From Pusillimonas sp. T7-7 (GTDB taxonomy: Bacteria; Pseudomonadota; Gammaproteobacteria; Burkholderiales; Burkholderiaceae_B): 64,000 nucleotides of DNA. The stretch is taken from positions 1,240,001 through 1,304,000 of the forward strand of contig NC_015458.1 of NCBI RefSeq assembly GCF_000209655.1, read 5' to 3'. Position numbers and translations under genes: made by a program. The notes beneath the pieces are model-generated. The model was not told the origin of the DNA. It saw only the letters and a program-made list of their open reading frames with translations, and did no database searches. Positions 18,292 to 25,997 of this stretch are shown here, in pieces. Positions within the stretch are counted from its first letter, which is position 1; every line of letters begins with the position of its first letter.

Positions 18292-20449
18292 AGGTTTTTT
18301 CGCAGGTTTTACCCAGGTTGTTCTGAATGACCGCTTCGTCGGCGTTGTTGGTCAGGCCGTCGAATACACCATTGCTGGCAAAATCATAGACGCTGGACAG
18401 CCCCCATTCATGAGCGATGCGGCGCCACTCGGCCAGGTCTTTGGCATCCACCACGCCATCCATATTGCCATCGCCCGGGCAGTCGGGGTTAGAGGCCAGC
18501 ATACGCTCTAGCTTGGCGCGTAAATCGTCGTAGATGGCCTGAGTTTGAGGCGTTGGAGACAGCAGCAGATTACGATCGGGCGTATCGAGCAGTGGTTTGG
18601 GAACAGCCTGGTTTATCTGGTACAGCTCTTCGGTAGTGGATGATCCGAAGCTATCGGTGGCTGGCTCATAGGTTTGGGTGATGTTCCTGACCAGTTTGTA
18701 ATCATCATCGCGTATGGCCATTGAGGTTTCAGGCAGGATATTGATCAGCGGCTGATTGTCTTTGGACAGGGCCTGATTCACTTCGCCACACATCAGGTAG
18801 CCCTCGCCACCATTGTCGACTACCGAAGCGTCGGTATAGCCTGGACCCCACCATATGCCCTGATTGTCTTCGCACACGTTCTTATTGACGGGTATCTGGG
18901 AGCAGCTGCCTGCGATGACACAAGGACCGTTACGCGCACCATATGCCTGGGTGTTGACACCGCCCAGAGTGAAATTGATAGTACGCAAGCTGGGCTGACC
19001 TGGGTTGGTCAGGTAAGGCAACACGCTTGCGGAATCAATGGTGTAGGGCACACTCTGTTGGACGTCTATATCGGCCAGCTCACCAAAAAGCTGAAACATA
19101 TCTACGGTATTGACCATATGGGCAACTTCACGGTTGGGCTGTGCGACCTGCGGCCCCGCAACGATCAAAGGGGTCCACACACCTGTTTGATAGGCTGTGC
19201 CCTTGGCTTGACTGAGTTGGAAGGGAAACTTGACCGCAGAGCCCAAAGAGCCGTTATCGCCGGCAATGATAATAATGGTATTGGATGCGGCAGGGTTGTA
19301 AACCAGCTTGCCGTCGGCATCGCGCTGGGCCATGCCGGTATCGACCAGAAGCCGGCCAAATTCAGTGTCCATGGCCTCGGTCATTTTGTCTTGTATCAGA
19401 CGACCGGCAACGCTGCCCTTGCAATCCAGGCCGCTGGCGGCCGGGCCCTCGTAGCCGCTTACCAGGCCGCCGGGAGGCTGTTGCCATGGCGTATGGGCCG
19501 CACTGTAGCTGACAGTAGCCATCCAGGGCCTGTCGTCGCTACGTGTTTTGATCCAGTCTATGGCCGCTTGGGTTTCTATACGGGTACGATAGCCGCGCGA
19601 GCGGGGGTCGGTCAGTGGCACCTCTTCCATGGTCGCCCCATCGATAATGACCAGAGGCGACACGTAATAGCCATTTTGACGTGTGAAATCCAGCGAGGCC
19701 GGCGGCACGCCGCACATTTCATCACGCACAAAAATTCCGCCGGAATCCAGGCATTGCATACCCGCTGAATCTTGCGTTGGCGAGCTATGGCTGATTTCCT
19801 TGCAGCTATTGTCGGCCTGGTAGCAGGCGCCGGCATTGGCGCCGCCCAAGTTGGGTTTGGCCGGTACAAAGCCGCAACTATAGGTGTTTTCAGGTGCAAC
19901 ACCGCCTGCCGTGGTGTCGACCGATGCCGGCAGCCCGCCTATCCAGCCGTAGAAATAATCCCAACCCAAAACGCTGGGTGTTAAATTTTCAGCCTCGTTA
20001 TTTTCAGGGCCGGCCAAATGAAATTTGCCGAACATGGCGCTTTCATAACCGGCCTGCTTGAGCATTTTGGGCGCCGTCATGGCATAGGGCGATATCTGCG
20101 AGTTGGCCAAATCGTTCTGGCCTATGGCTTGGCGGATATCGGTCCTGGTCGGATACTGCCCAAGGAAGAAAGCGGCACGGCCGGGCGAACACTCGGGCAT
20201 GGACCAGGTATTGCGAAAACGCACTCCAGCATGGGCAATGGTGTCGATGTTGGGCATTTTGGGCTGGATCGTGCCCCCGTAGCCAAAGGACGCCATTTGA
20301 TCTATGCCTACGTCGTCCATGATGACAAAGAGAATATTCGGAGGGTTGCTGGCTTGTTCGTTCGTCCCCCCGCTGTTATTGCTGTCGCACGCAGTCAAGG
20401 CCGTGACGGCAAACGCGGCCGTTAACAAAACCGGAAGTTTTTTGGGCAC
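18278..20449 (-). CDS. Lipoprotein sulfatase with dockerin-like C-terminus (sulfatase B)
   Basis: A 723-residue paralogue of the convergent sulfatase A. Lipobox LTAC has Cys21 followed by Asp22 at +2. FVIMDDVG supplies metal-binding Asp residues, CSPGR carries catalytic Cys87, and MFGKFHLAG and IIAGDNGSLG are family motifs. Two Cys-rich insertions again hold C-x-[DE]-x-x-G-I-[FW]. Residues 657-723 form a dockerin-like tail whose first loop (DGNMDGVVDAKD) is a near-perfect calcium loop. The start is GTG 20449, preceded by AGGAG at 7 bases. The FGE gene follows with overlap, so the sulfatase and its maturase are probably co-expressed. Substrate unknown. Confidence 0.88.
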   Translation of the reverse strand: MPKKLPVLLTAAFAVTALTACDSNNSGGTNEQASNPPNILFVIMDDVGIDQMASFGYGGTIQPKMPNIDTIAHAGVRFRNTWSMPECSPGRAAFFLGQYPTRTDIRQAIGQNDLANSQISPYAMTAPKMLKQAGYESAMFGKFHLAGPENNEAENLTPSVLGWDYFYGWIGGLPASVDTTAGGVAPENTYSCGFVPAKPNLGGANAGACYQADNSCKEISHSSPTQDSAGMQCLDSGGIFVRDEMCGVPPASLDFTRQNGYYVSPLVIIDGATMEEVPLTDPRSRGYRTRIETQAAIDWIKTRSDDRPWMATVSYSAAHTPWQQPPGGLVSGYEGPAASGLDCKGSVAGRLIQDKMTEAMDTEFGRLLVDTGMAQRDADGKLVYNPAASNTIIIIAGDNGSLGSAVKFPFQLSQAKGTAYQTGVWTPLIVAGPQVAQPNREVAHMVNTVDMFQLFGELADIDVQQSVPYTIDSASVLPYLTNPGQPSLRTINFTLGGVNTQAYGARNGPCVIAGSCSQIPVNKNVCEDNQGIWWGPGYTDASVVDNGGEGYLMCGEVNQALSKDNQPLINILPETSMAIRDDDYKLVRNITQTYEPATDSFGSSTTEELYQINQAVPKPLLDTPDRNLLLSPTPQTQAIYDDLRAKLERMLASNPDCPGDGNMDGVVDAKDLAEWRRIAHEWGLSSVYDFASNGVFDGLTNNADEAVIQNNLGKTCEKTYALH

Positions 20450-20467
20450 GAATGTTCTCCTGGGCTA

Positions 20468-20489
20468 GGGCGCCGACGTAAAAGCGCCC
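20468..20489 (-). promoter_or_regulatory. Small stem-loop in the leader of sulfatase B
   Basis: GGGCGC at 20468-20473 pairs with GCGCCC at 20484-20489 around a 10-base loop. It lies about 20 bases upstream of the GTG start and directly before the ribosome-binding site, so it would be in the 5' untranslated region. A role is not shown. Confidence 0.3.
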
Positions 20490-20646
20490 AAGCATGAAAA
20501 GGTGTTGGGCGATGGAAGAATAGCCTGATAACTTGTCAAAATGTTAAAAAATAATATCAGACTTTAATGGCATTGCCGTTGAAAAGTTTGTTTTTTGCGA
20601 ACTTGGCAAACACTTTGGCTGATGAACTGACACGGCTTGATGGATA

Positions 20647-21573
20647 ATGCCCAATATGCTCAAGCCACACCTGATGCCGAATCGCCGCTCCTTCCTGCTT
20701 GCGCTTGCCGGCTGCATTGCCGCTGCCTGCGCGGCCTTGTGGGTCTACTGCCTGGCAAGCGAACCCGAAACACGGCTCATACATACCGAGCAGTCCGAGT
20801 TCGCACCCGTGGTCGTGCTTGAAGAGTTCGGCCAGCGCTGCATGAATTTCAACACCATCGAAGATAACGGGCGGCATACTTGCGTTGACCTGAGCGATCC
20901 CGACAAAATGGTGTTTGCCTACACCCGCATGATGACCAGTGCGGTACTGGTCAAGCCCGACACCAAAAGCATACTGATCGTGGGCCTGGGTGGCGCAACT
21001 TTGCCGCTGGCCCTGGCGAAAATACTGCCTGGCGCCACCATAGACAGCATAGAAATCGACCCGGCAGTAGCTCGTGTGGCCGAGCGTTTTTTTGGCTACC
21101 GGCAAGGTCCCAGGCAGCATCTGTTTATTGAGGACGGCCGGGCCTATGTAGAGCGGGCTCGCAAGCAAGGCAAGCGTTACGACATGATCATGCTCGACGC
21201 CTTCGATGTCGACTACATCCCTGCCCACCTGCTTACCCGTGAGTTTTTTGAGCATGTACGCGCCATTCTTGCGCCAGATGGTGTGCTGGTGGCCAATTCG
21301 TTTACCATAAGCACCATGTACGAGCGCGAATCGGCCACCTACGCGGCCGTGTTCGGCGACTTCTTCAACCTGCGTCCCGAAAACCGTGCATTAACTGGCA
21401 ATCGCGTCGTCATCGCCACGAAAGGCCCCTTGCCCGACCCAGGCGCCTTGCGCCGGAATGCAAAGGCAATGAAAGCTACACTGGCGCCTTTTGGCATACA
21501 GGCCGAACAAATACTGCAGCTGTTTTCGCGCGAACGCGACTGGCCGCAAGATGCAGCTGTGCTGACTGACTGA
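20647..21573 (+). CDS. Membrane-anchored spermidine-synthase-like methyltransferase-fold protein
   Basis: A 308-residue protein whose N-terminus (RRSFLLALAGCIAAACAALWVYCL) looks like a signal or membrane anchor. The rest is a Rossmann-like spermidine synthase/SAM-binding domain: VGLGGATLPLAL as the glycine-rich loop, IEIDPAVA as the acidic ribose-binding loop, IEDGRAYV, and LDAFDVDYIPAHLLTREFFEH. Real aminopropyltransferases are cytosolic, so the anchor makes a standard polyamine role doubtful. The start is uncertain: ATG 20647, 20656 and 20674 all lack a strong ribosome-binding site. It lies 21 bases before a response regulator and appears to be in its operon. Confidence 0.72.
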   Translation: MPNMLKPHLMPNRRSFLLALAGCIAAACAALWVYCLASEPETRLIHTEQSEFAPVVVLEEFGQRCMNFNTIEDNGRHTCVDLSDPDKMVFAYTRMMTSAVLVKPDTKSILIVGLGGATLPLALAKILPGATIDSIEIDPAVARVAERFFGYRQGPRQHLFIEDGRAYVERARKQGKRYDMIMLDAFDVDYIPAHLLTREFFEHVRAILAPDGVLVANSFTISTMYERESATYAAVFGDFFNLRPENRALTGNRVVIATKGPLPDPGALRRNAKAMKATLAPFGIQAEQILQLFSRERDWPQDAAVLTD

Positions 21574-21594
21574 ATATTCAAGGGAATTGCGCTG

Positions 21595-22302
21595 GTGATA
21601 TGGAATTGCCTCATTATTGAAGACGATAGGGACAATGCCCGCTACATTGCCGACGGCTTTCGCGAGCTGGGTCATTGGCCCGTGGTTTGCCATGATGGTG
21701 CCGAAGGATTGCAACGCGCCACTTCCGAGCCCTGGCATATCATCATCCTGGATCGCATGCTGCCCAATCAAATCGATGGCTTGTCCATTTTGACGACTCT
21801 GCGCGGCGTCGGCATCAAGACACCGGTTATCGTTCTGAGTGCACTGACCGCGCTGGATGAGCGCGTACGCGGGCTGAAGTCCGGTGGCGACGACTACCTT
21901 ACCAAGCCTTTTGCCTTGATCGAACTGCTCACACGGGCCGAAGCATTGGTGCGCCGTTCCCAAAGCAACGCCAGCAACCGGGTCCTGACAGTCGCCGACC
22001 TGCGCCTGGACTTGACATCGTCCAAAGCGACACGGTCCGGCAAGCCCCTGTCCCTACAACCTCGCGAGACGCGGCTGCTGACCTACATGATGATGCATCC
22101 TGATCAAGTCCTTACCCGGGCCATGTTGCTGGGTGCGGTATGGGGCTACCAGTTCAATCCGCAAACCAATGTCATCGATGCGGCTGTCAGCCGGCTGCGC
22201 CAGAAAGTCGATGGAGACCAACAGGGCCCGGCTCTGATCCACACGGTAAGGGGCGTTGGTTATACATTGACCAGCCAGCCTGGTCGTGACGAAACCCACT
22301 GA
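21595..22302 (+). CDS. OmpR-family response regulator
   Basis: A 235-residue two-component regulator. The receiver domain has acidic residues EDD near position 10, phospho-acceptor Asp53 (IILDRMLP) and YLTKPF with the conserved Lys. A winged-helix DNA-binding domain follows, ending HTVRGVGYTL. The start is GTG 21595 with AAGGGA 9 bases upstream. The kinase gene overlaps its end by 17 bases. The neighbouring tctBA genes and the direct repeats at 23745-23766 suggest that it controls that transporter. Confidence 0.9.
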   Translation: MIWNCLIIEDDRDNARYIADGFRELGHWPVVCHDGAEGLQRATSEPWHIIILDRMLPNQIDGLSILTTLRGVGIKTPVIVLSALTALDERVRGLKSGGDDYLTKPFALIELLTRAEALVRRSQSNASNRVLTVADLRLDLTSSKATRSGKPLSLQPRETRLLTYMMMHPDQVLTRAMLLGAVWGYQFNPQTNVIDAAVSRLRQKVDGDQQGPALIHTVRGVGYTLTSQPGRDETH

Positions 22303-23743
22303 CACGGCACGGCGCACGGGCGCTGAACGGATTGCCGATGCCTGGCGCGGGCTATGGGACTCCGTTGCCTTTCGCCTGACCTTCAATTACAGCCTGCTGG
22401 CCGTCTGCACCACGACCTTTCTGCTGATTTTCGCCTACGGAAAAATCACCGATGTGCTGCAGGCTCAGTTCCAGCGTCAGGTGGTCCTGACCGCGCAACG
22501 CCTGGTGGCGCACCATGAACAGCATGGCCGCCGTGCTCTGAAGGCGGAAATCAGGCAACTGCTGTCTGACCAGACCGATATCGACACTGAAATGTATCTG
22601 TTGCTGGACGAGCAGGGCAACAAGCTGGCGGGCAACCTTGACCTTTTCGATGCGGCCCGGCTTGCCGACGACACGCGCGGCCCTATTGAACTGAACGTAC
22701 TCAGGCACGGCAAAGAGGCCGAGGCCTTAATGGGCATACGACGCTTGAATGATGGCAGTACCTTGGTGGTTGGGCGGAATACTGAAGACATGGCCGAAGT
22801 CCGGCGACTCATAGGCAATGCGGTCATTGCCGCGATGCTGGTGGCTTTGTTGCTGGTCATGATCGGTACAGTCATATTCCGTCGCACACTGGGCCGACGC
22901 GTTGCGGCAATTCGCGACACGGCCGTACGGGTGGGGACTGGCCAATTGGGCAGGCGGGTCCCCGTCTCACTGCAGGCAGACGAGTTCGAGCAGTTGCGTG
23001 GCGATATCAACCGCATGCTGGACCGGATTGAATCGCTTATGAGCGGCGTGCGCAATGTGTCGGATTCGATAGCCCATAATATCCGTACGCCGCTTGCGCG
23101 CGTGCTGGCCGGACTGGATAGAGTCCGGCACGGCGAACGCGACCAGGCAGACCTTGCTGCCGCCATCGATGCCGCGTCAAGTGAAATCATGGATCTGATC
23201 ATGGTGGCCGAAAAGCTGCTGTTGATTGCTGAAGCCGAATCAGGCGTACGGCGCCAGGTTTTCCGCCCTGTAAAGCTGGAGTCCATCGCGCAGGATGTTA
23301 TCGAACTATATGAACCATTGGCGCTGGAGCGCGGTGCATCCCTGACGCATGCCTCAAAGCCGGTCAGCGGCTCAGGCCAGGAAACATGGGTCATGGCCGA
23401 CGCCGACTTGCTGGCCGGCGCACTGGCCAACCTCGTGGACAATGCCTTGAAATTTACCGAGTCCGGCGCCCGCATACAGATCAAGACAAAAAGGCAGGCA
23501 GACCGGGCAATACTGACTGTGACCGATAGCGGCCATGGTGTGGGTTCCGAACATCTGAACCAACTGGGTACGCGCTTTTTTCGACTGGAGCCGGAGGTGC
23601 CCGGTTCAGGGCTTGGGCTCGCCTCGGTGCGGGCAATCGTATCGCTCCATGGCGGCGCCCTCAGCTTCGAAGCCGCGCAGCCCGGCCTACGCGCCCGCAT
23701 CGAACTTCCTCTGAATGCAGAACCAAATATTGAACATGACTAA
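22286..23743 (+). CDS. Sensor histidine kinase with HAMP domain
   Basis: A 485-residue inner-membrane kinase. The first membrane segment is at about 33-52, followed by a periplasmic sensor region of about 115 residues, a second segment at about 174-197, HAMP, a dimerisation domain and a HATPase domain (NLVDNALKFTE; DSGHGVG; GSGLGLASV). The phospho-acceptor is His264 in SIAHNIRTPL. The residue after it is Asn265, where most kinases have Asp or Glu, which could alter autokinase or phosphatase balance. The start is GTG 22286. It pairs with the response regulator it overlaps; its position before tctBA suggests a TctDE-like role in sensing a carboxylate, which is inference. Confidence 0.88.
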   Translation: MTKPTDTARRTGAERIADAWRGLWDSVAFRLTFNYSLLAVCTTTFLLIFAYGKITDVLQAQFQRQVVLTAQRLVAHHEQHGRRALKAEIRQLLSDQTDIDTEMYLLLDEQGNKLAGNLDLFDAARLADDTRGPIELNVLRHGKEAEALMGIRRLNDGSTLVVGRNTEDMAEVRRLIGNAVIAAMLVALLLVMIGTVIFRRTLGRRVAAIRDTAVRVGTGQLGRRVPVSLQADEFEQLRGDINRMLDRIESLMSGVRNVSDSIAHNIRTPLARVLAGLDRVRHGERDQADLAAAIDAASSEIMDLIMVAEKLLLIAEAESGVRRQVFRPVKLESIAQDVIELYEPLALERGASLTHASKPVSGSGQETWVMADADLLAGALANLVDNALKFTESGARIQIKTKRQADRAILTVTDSGHGVGSEHLNQLGTRFFRLEPEVPGSGLGLASVRAIVSLHGGALSFEAAQPGLRARIELPLNAEPNIEHD

Positions 23744-23744
23744 A

Positions 23745-23766
23745 CGGTAATGATTCGGTAATGAAA
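23745..23766 (+). promoter_or_regulatory. Tandem direct repeats, candidate response-regulator site before tctB
   Basis: CGGTAATGATT (23745-23755) is followed at once by CGGTAATGAAA (23756-23766): nine identical bases repeated with an 11-base period, and a further CGG begins a possible third unit at 23767. Adjacent direct repeats spaced 10-11 bases are the usual target form for OmpR/PhoB-type regulators. The site lies directly after the kinase stop and about 80 bases before tctB. Confidence 0.5.
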
Positions 23767-23787
23767 CGGCGCGTAAAACGCCCCTAG

Positions 23788-23830
23788 CCTCGCCTACTAT
23801 TTCACGCTTGTATTGAAAATAGTAGCGAGG
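23788..23830 (+). promoter_or_regulatory. Stem-loop overlapping the tctB Shine-Dalgarno
   Basis: The arm at 23788-23802 (CCTCGC, one unpaired C, then TACTATTT) pairs with 23817-23830 (AAATAGTAGCGAGG), giving 14 pairs with one bulge and a 14-base loop. The right arm contains the first part of the GAGGAG ribosome-binding site (23827-23832) of tctB, so folding would hide it. It may act as a translational switch or thermosensor; no known riboswitch family is recognised. Confidence 0.5.
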
Positions 23831-23843
23831 AGACTTCATTGCG

Positions 23844-24302
23844 ATGAATATCAGAAACAAACAGGACTTCTGGTCCGGTGTCATGTTCGTGCTCATAGGG
23901 GCGGGTTTTGCCCTGGGCGCGACCAAATACTCCATGGGCACCGCGGCCCGCATGGGTCCCGGCTACTTTCCCTTCTGGCTGGGAACCTGTCTGGCGTTGC
24001 TGGGGGCATTCGTCGCACTGGCCGCCACGTCCAAGAAAGCCGAAGAAACCACCGTCGACAAGTTTGACTGGGGCATCGTTTTCATTCTTCTGGGCAGCGT
24101 GGTTCTTTGCGGTCTGTTGATGAACTACCTTGGCGTCTACATCAGCGTCTTCCTGCTGGTATTCCTCAGCAGCTTCGCCAGTCACGTCTTCAATTGGAAA
24201 GTGGCCACCATCACTGCCTTGGCCCTCGTGATCTTTGTATGGGGTGCGTTCATCAAAGGACTGGGCTTGATTTTCCCGCTGTGGCCCAGCTTCATGGGCT
24301 AA
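23844..24302 (+). CDS. tctB: Tripartite tricarboxylate transporter small subunit TctB
   Basis: A 152-residue inner-membrane protein with four hydrophobic segments (VMFVLIGAGFALGA; WLGTCLALLGAFVALA; FILLGSVVLCGLLMNYLGVY; ATITALALVIFVWGAFI) as in TctB. It starts at ATG 23844 behind GAGGAG. It works with TctA and normally a periplasmic binding protein (TctC) to take up carboxylates with a cation. tctA follows after 18 bases, but no tctC is present in the window. Confidence 0.88.
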   Translation: MNIRNKQDFWSGVMFVLIGAGFALGATKYSMGTAARMGPGYFPFWLGTCLALLGAFVALAATSKKAEETTVDKFDWGIVFILLGSVVLCGLLMNYLGVYISVFLLVFLSSFASHVFNWKVATITALALVIFVWGAFIKGLGLIFPLWPSFMG

Positions 24303-24320
24303 CCGAGGAGTACCCACGAA

Positions 24321-25826
24321 ATGGAATTATTCGATAACTTGCTATTGGGCTTCTCCGTCGCCCTGAGCCTTGAAAACCTGGCCTACTGTCTGTTGGGTTG
24401 CCTACTGGGTACCCTGATCGGCGTGCTGCCCGGCATCGGCCCTGTGCCGACCATCGCCATGCTGCTGCCCATCACCTACGTATTGCCGCCCACCGCAGGC
24501 CTCATCATGCTCGCCGGCATCTACTATGGCGCTGCCTACGGCGGGTCGACCACCGCCATTCTGGTGGCACTGCCCGGAGAAACCTCAGCGGTGGTGACCG
24601 TGCTCGACGGCCATCAGATGGCGCGCAACGGGCGCGCCGGCTCCGCCCTGGCCATCGCGGCACTGGGCTCGTTCTTCGCCGGCTGCGTCACCACCTTCCT
24701 GATCGCCGGTTTTGCCCCTCCCTTGGCCGAGCTCGCCTTCAAGTTCGGCCCTGCCGAGTATTTCTCGCTCATGTGTCTGGGCCTGATCGGCGCCGTGGTG
24801 CTGGCATCCGGTTCCCTGCCCAAGGCTATCTGCATGATCTTCCTGGGTCTGCTGCTGGGCATGATAGGCACCGACGTGAACTCTGGCGTGGCGCGCTACG
24901 ACTTCGGCATCCCCGAGCTGCAGGACGGCATCGACTTCGCCGTCGTGGCCATGGGCGTGTTCGGTTTCTCCGAAATCATGAACAATCTGGAACTGCGGGA
25001 CCAGCGCGTAGACCTGACCGACAAGGTCGGTAAACTCTACCCCAACAAACAGGAGTTCCAGGAAGCCTGGCCTGCCGTGGTTCGCGGCACCGCTCTGGGT
25101 TCTGCCCTGGGCATTCTGCCAGGCGGCGGTGCGGTTCTGTCGTCCTTCGCTTCCTACACCCTGGAAAAGAAGATCTCCAAGAACCCGGAACGCTTCGGCA
25201 AGGGCCACCCCGCTGGAGTGGCCGGCCCCGAATCGGCCAACAACTCCGGTTCGCAGGCATCGTTCATCCCGCTGCTGACCTTGGGTATCCCGGGTAACGC
25301 GGTAACCGCCCTGATGATCGGCGCCATGACGATCCACAACATCCAGCCCGGCCCCCAGGTCATGACCAGCCACCCTGAGCTTTTCTGGGGCCTGATCGTG
25401 TCCATGTGGATAGGCAACTTGATGCTGGTCGTCCTGAACCTGCCGCTCATCGGCCTGTGGGTCAAGCTGCTGATGGTGCCCTACCGCATCCTGTTCCCCG
25501 CCATTCTGGTGTTCTGTACCATCGGTGTCTACTCGTTGAACTACAACGTGTTCGACATCTGGATGACGGCGGCTTTCGGCCTGGTGGGCTACATCTGGTC
25601 CAAGCTCAAATGCGAGGGGGCGCCTTTGCTGCTGGGACTGGTGCTTGGGCCCATGATGGAAGAAAACTTCCGTCGTGCCTTGCTGCTGGCACGCGGCGAC
25701 TACAGCACCTTCGTGACCCGGCCATTGTCGCTGACACTGCTGCTCCTGGCCGCGTTGCTGGTCGTGCTGGTGGCACTGCCGTCCATCAGGAAAAAACGCG
25801 AGGAAGCCTTTGTTGAGGAAGGTTGA
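24321..25826 (+). CDS. tctA: Tripartite tricarboxylate transporter large subunit TctA
   Basis: A 501-residue polytopic permease. It shows the signature TctA segments GVLPGIGPVPTIAMLLP and YYGAAYGGSTTAILVALPG near the N-terminus, and the repeated half GILPGGGAVLSSFASYTLEK and TLGIPGNAVTALMIGAM. About a dozen hydrophobic helices are visible. Substrate specificity lies in the missing binding protein, so the cargo (citrate, another carboxylate or an aromatic acid) cannot be named. An imperfect stem-loop follows the stop. Confidence 0.93.
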   Translation: MELFDNLLLGFSVALSLENLAYCLLGCLLGTLIGVLPGIGPVPTIAMLLPITYVLPPTAGLIMLAGIYYGAAYGGSTTAILVALPGETSAVVTVLDGHQMARNGRAGSALAIAALGSFFAGCVTTFLIAGFAPPLAELAFKFGPAEYFSLMCLGLIGAVVLASGSLPKAICMIFLGLLLGMIGTDVNSGVARYDFGIPELQDGIDFAVVAMGVFGFSEIMNNLELRDQRVDLTDKVGKLYPNKQEFQEAWPAVVRGTALGSALGILPGGGAVLSSFASYTLEKKISKNPERFGKGHPAGVAGPESANNSGSQASFIPLLTLGIPGNAVTALMIGAMTIHNIQPGPQVMTSHPELFWGLIVSMWIGNLMLVVLNLPLIGLWVKLLMVPYRILFPAILVFCTIGVYSLNYNVFDIWMTAAFGLVGYIWSKLKCEGAPLLLGLVLGPMMEENFRRALLLARGDYSTFVTRPLSLTLLLLAALLVVLVALPSIRKKREEAFVEEG

Positions 25827-25835
25827 GCTTCGCAT

Positions 25836-25868
25836 GCAAAGGTGTGTGCCTGCCGGCATACACCTTGC
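25836..25868 (+). promoter_or_regulatory. Imperfect stem-loop after tctA
   Basis: The arm at 25836-25850 can pair with 25855-25868 around TGCC, about 14 pairs with one bulge and one wobble. No T-run follows, so it is not a standard intrinsic terminator; it might protect the 3' end of the tctBA message. The rest of the 171-base spacer up to 25998 shows nothing else clear. Confidence 0.35.
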
Positions 25869-25997
25869 GACGCTTCAGAGGTTCACTCATGGAGCCGCCG
25901 TCCATAAAATATCTTGTTCGAATCGGTGCAATCCCTTACGCTGTCCAAGGAGCACTTGCCTTGAGTGCCATCATGCAATCTTATACAGGAGATCTCC

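Noticed and set aside
22477..23700. 407-codon open frame on the minus strand
   Set aside because: It is antisense to the histidine kinase and Ser/Arg-rich without any motif. Treated as a shadow.
24585..25859. 424-codon open frame on the minus strand
   Set aside because: It is antisense to tctA, with a His/Gln/Gly-rich, low-complexity translation. Treated as a shadow.
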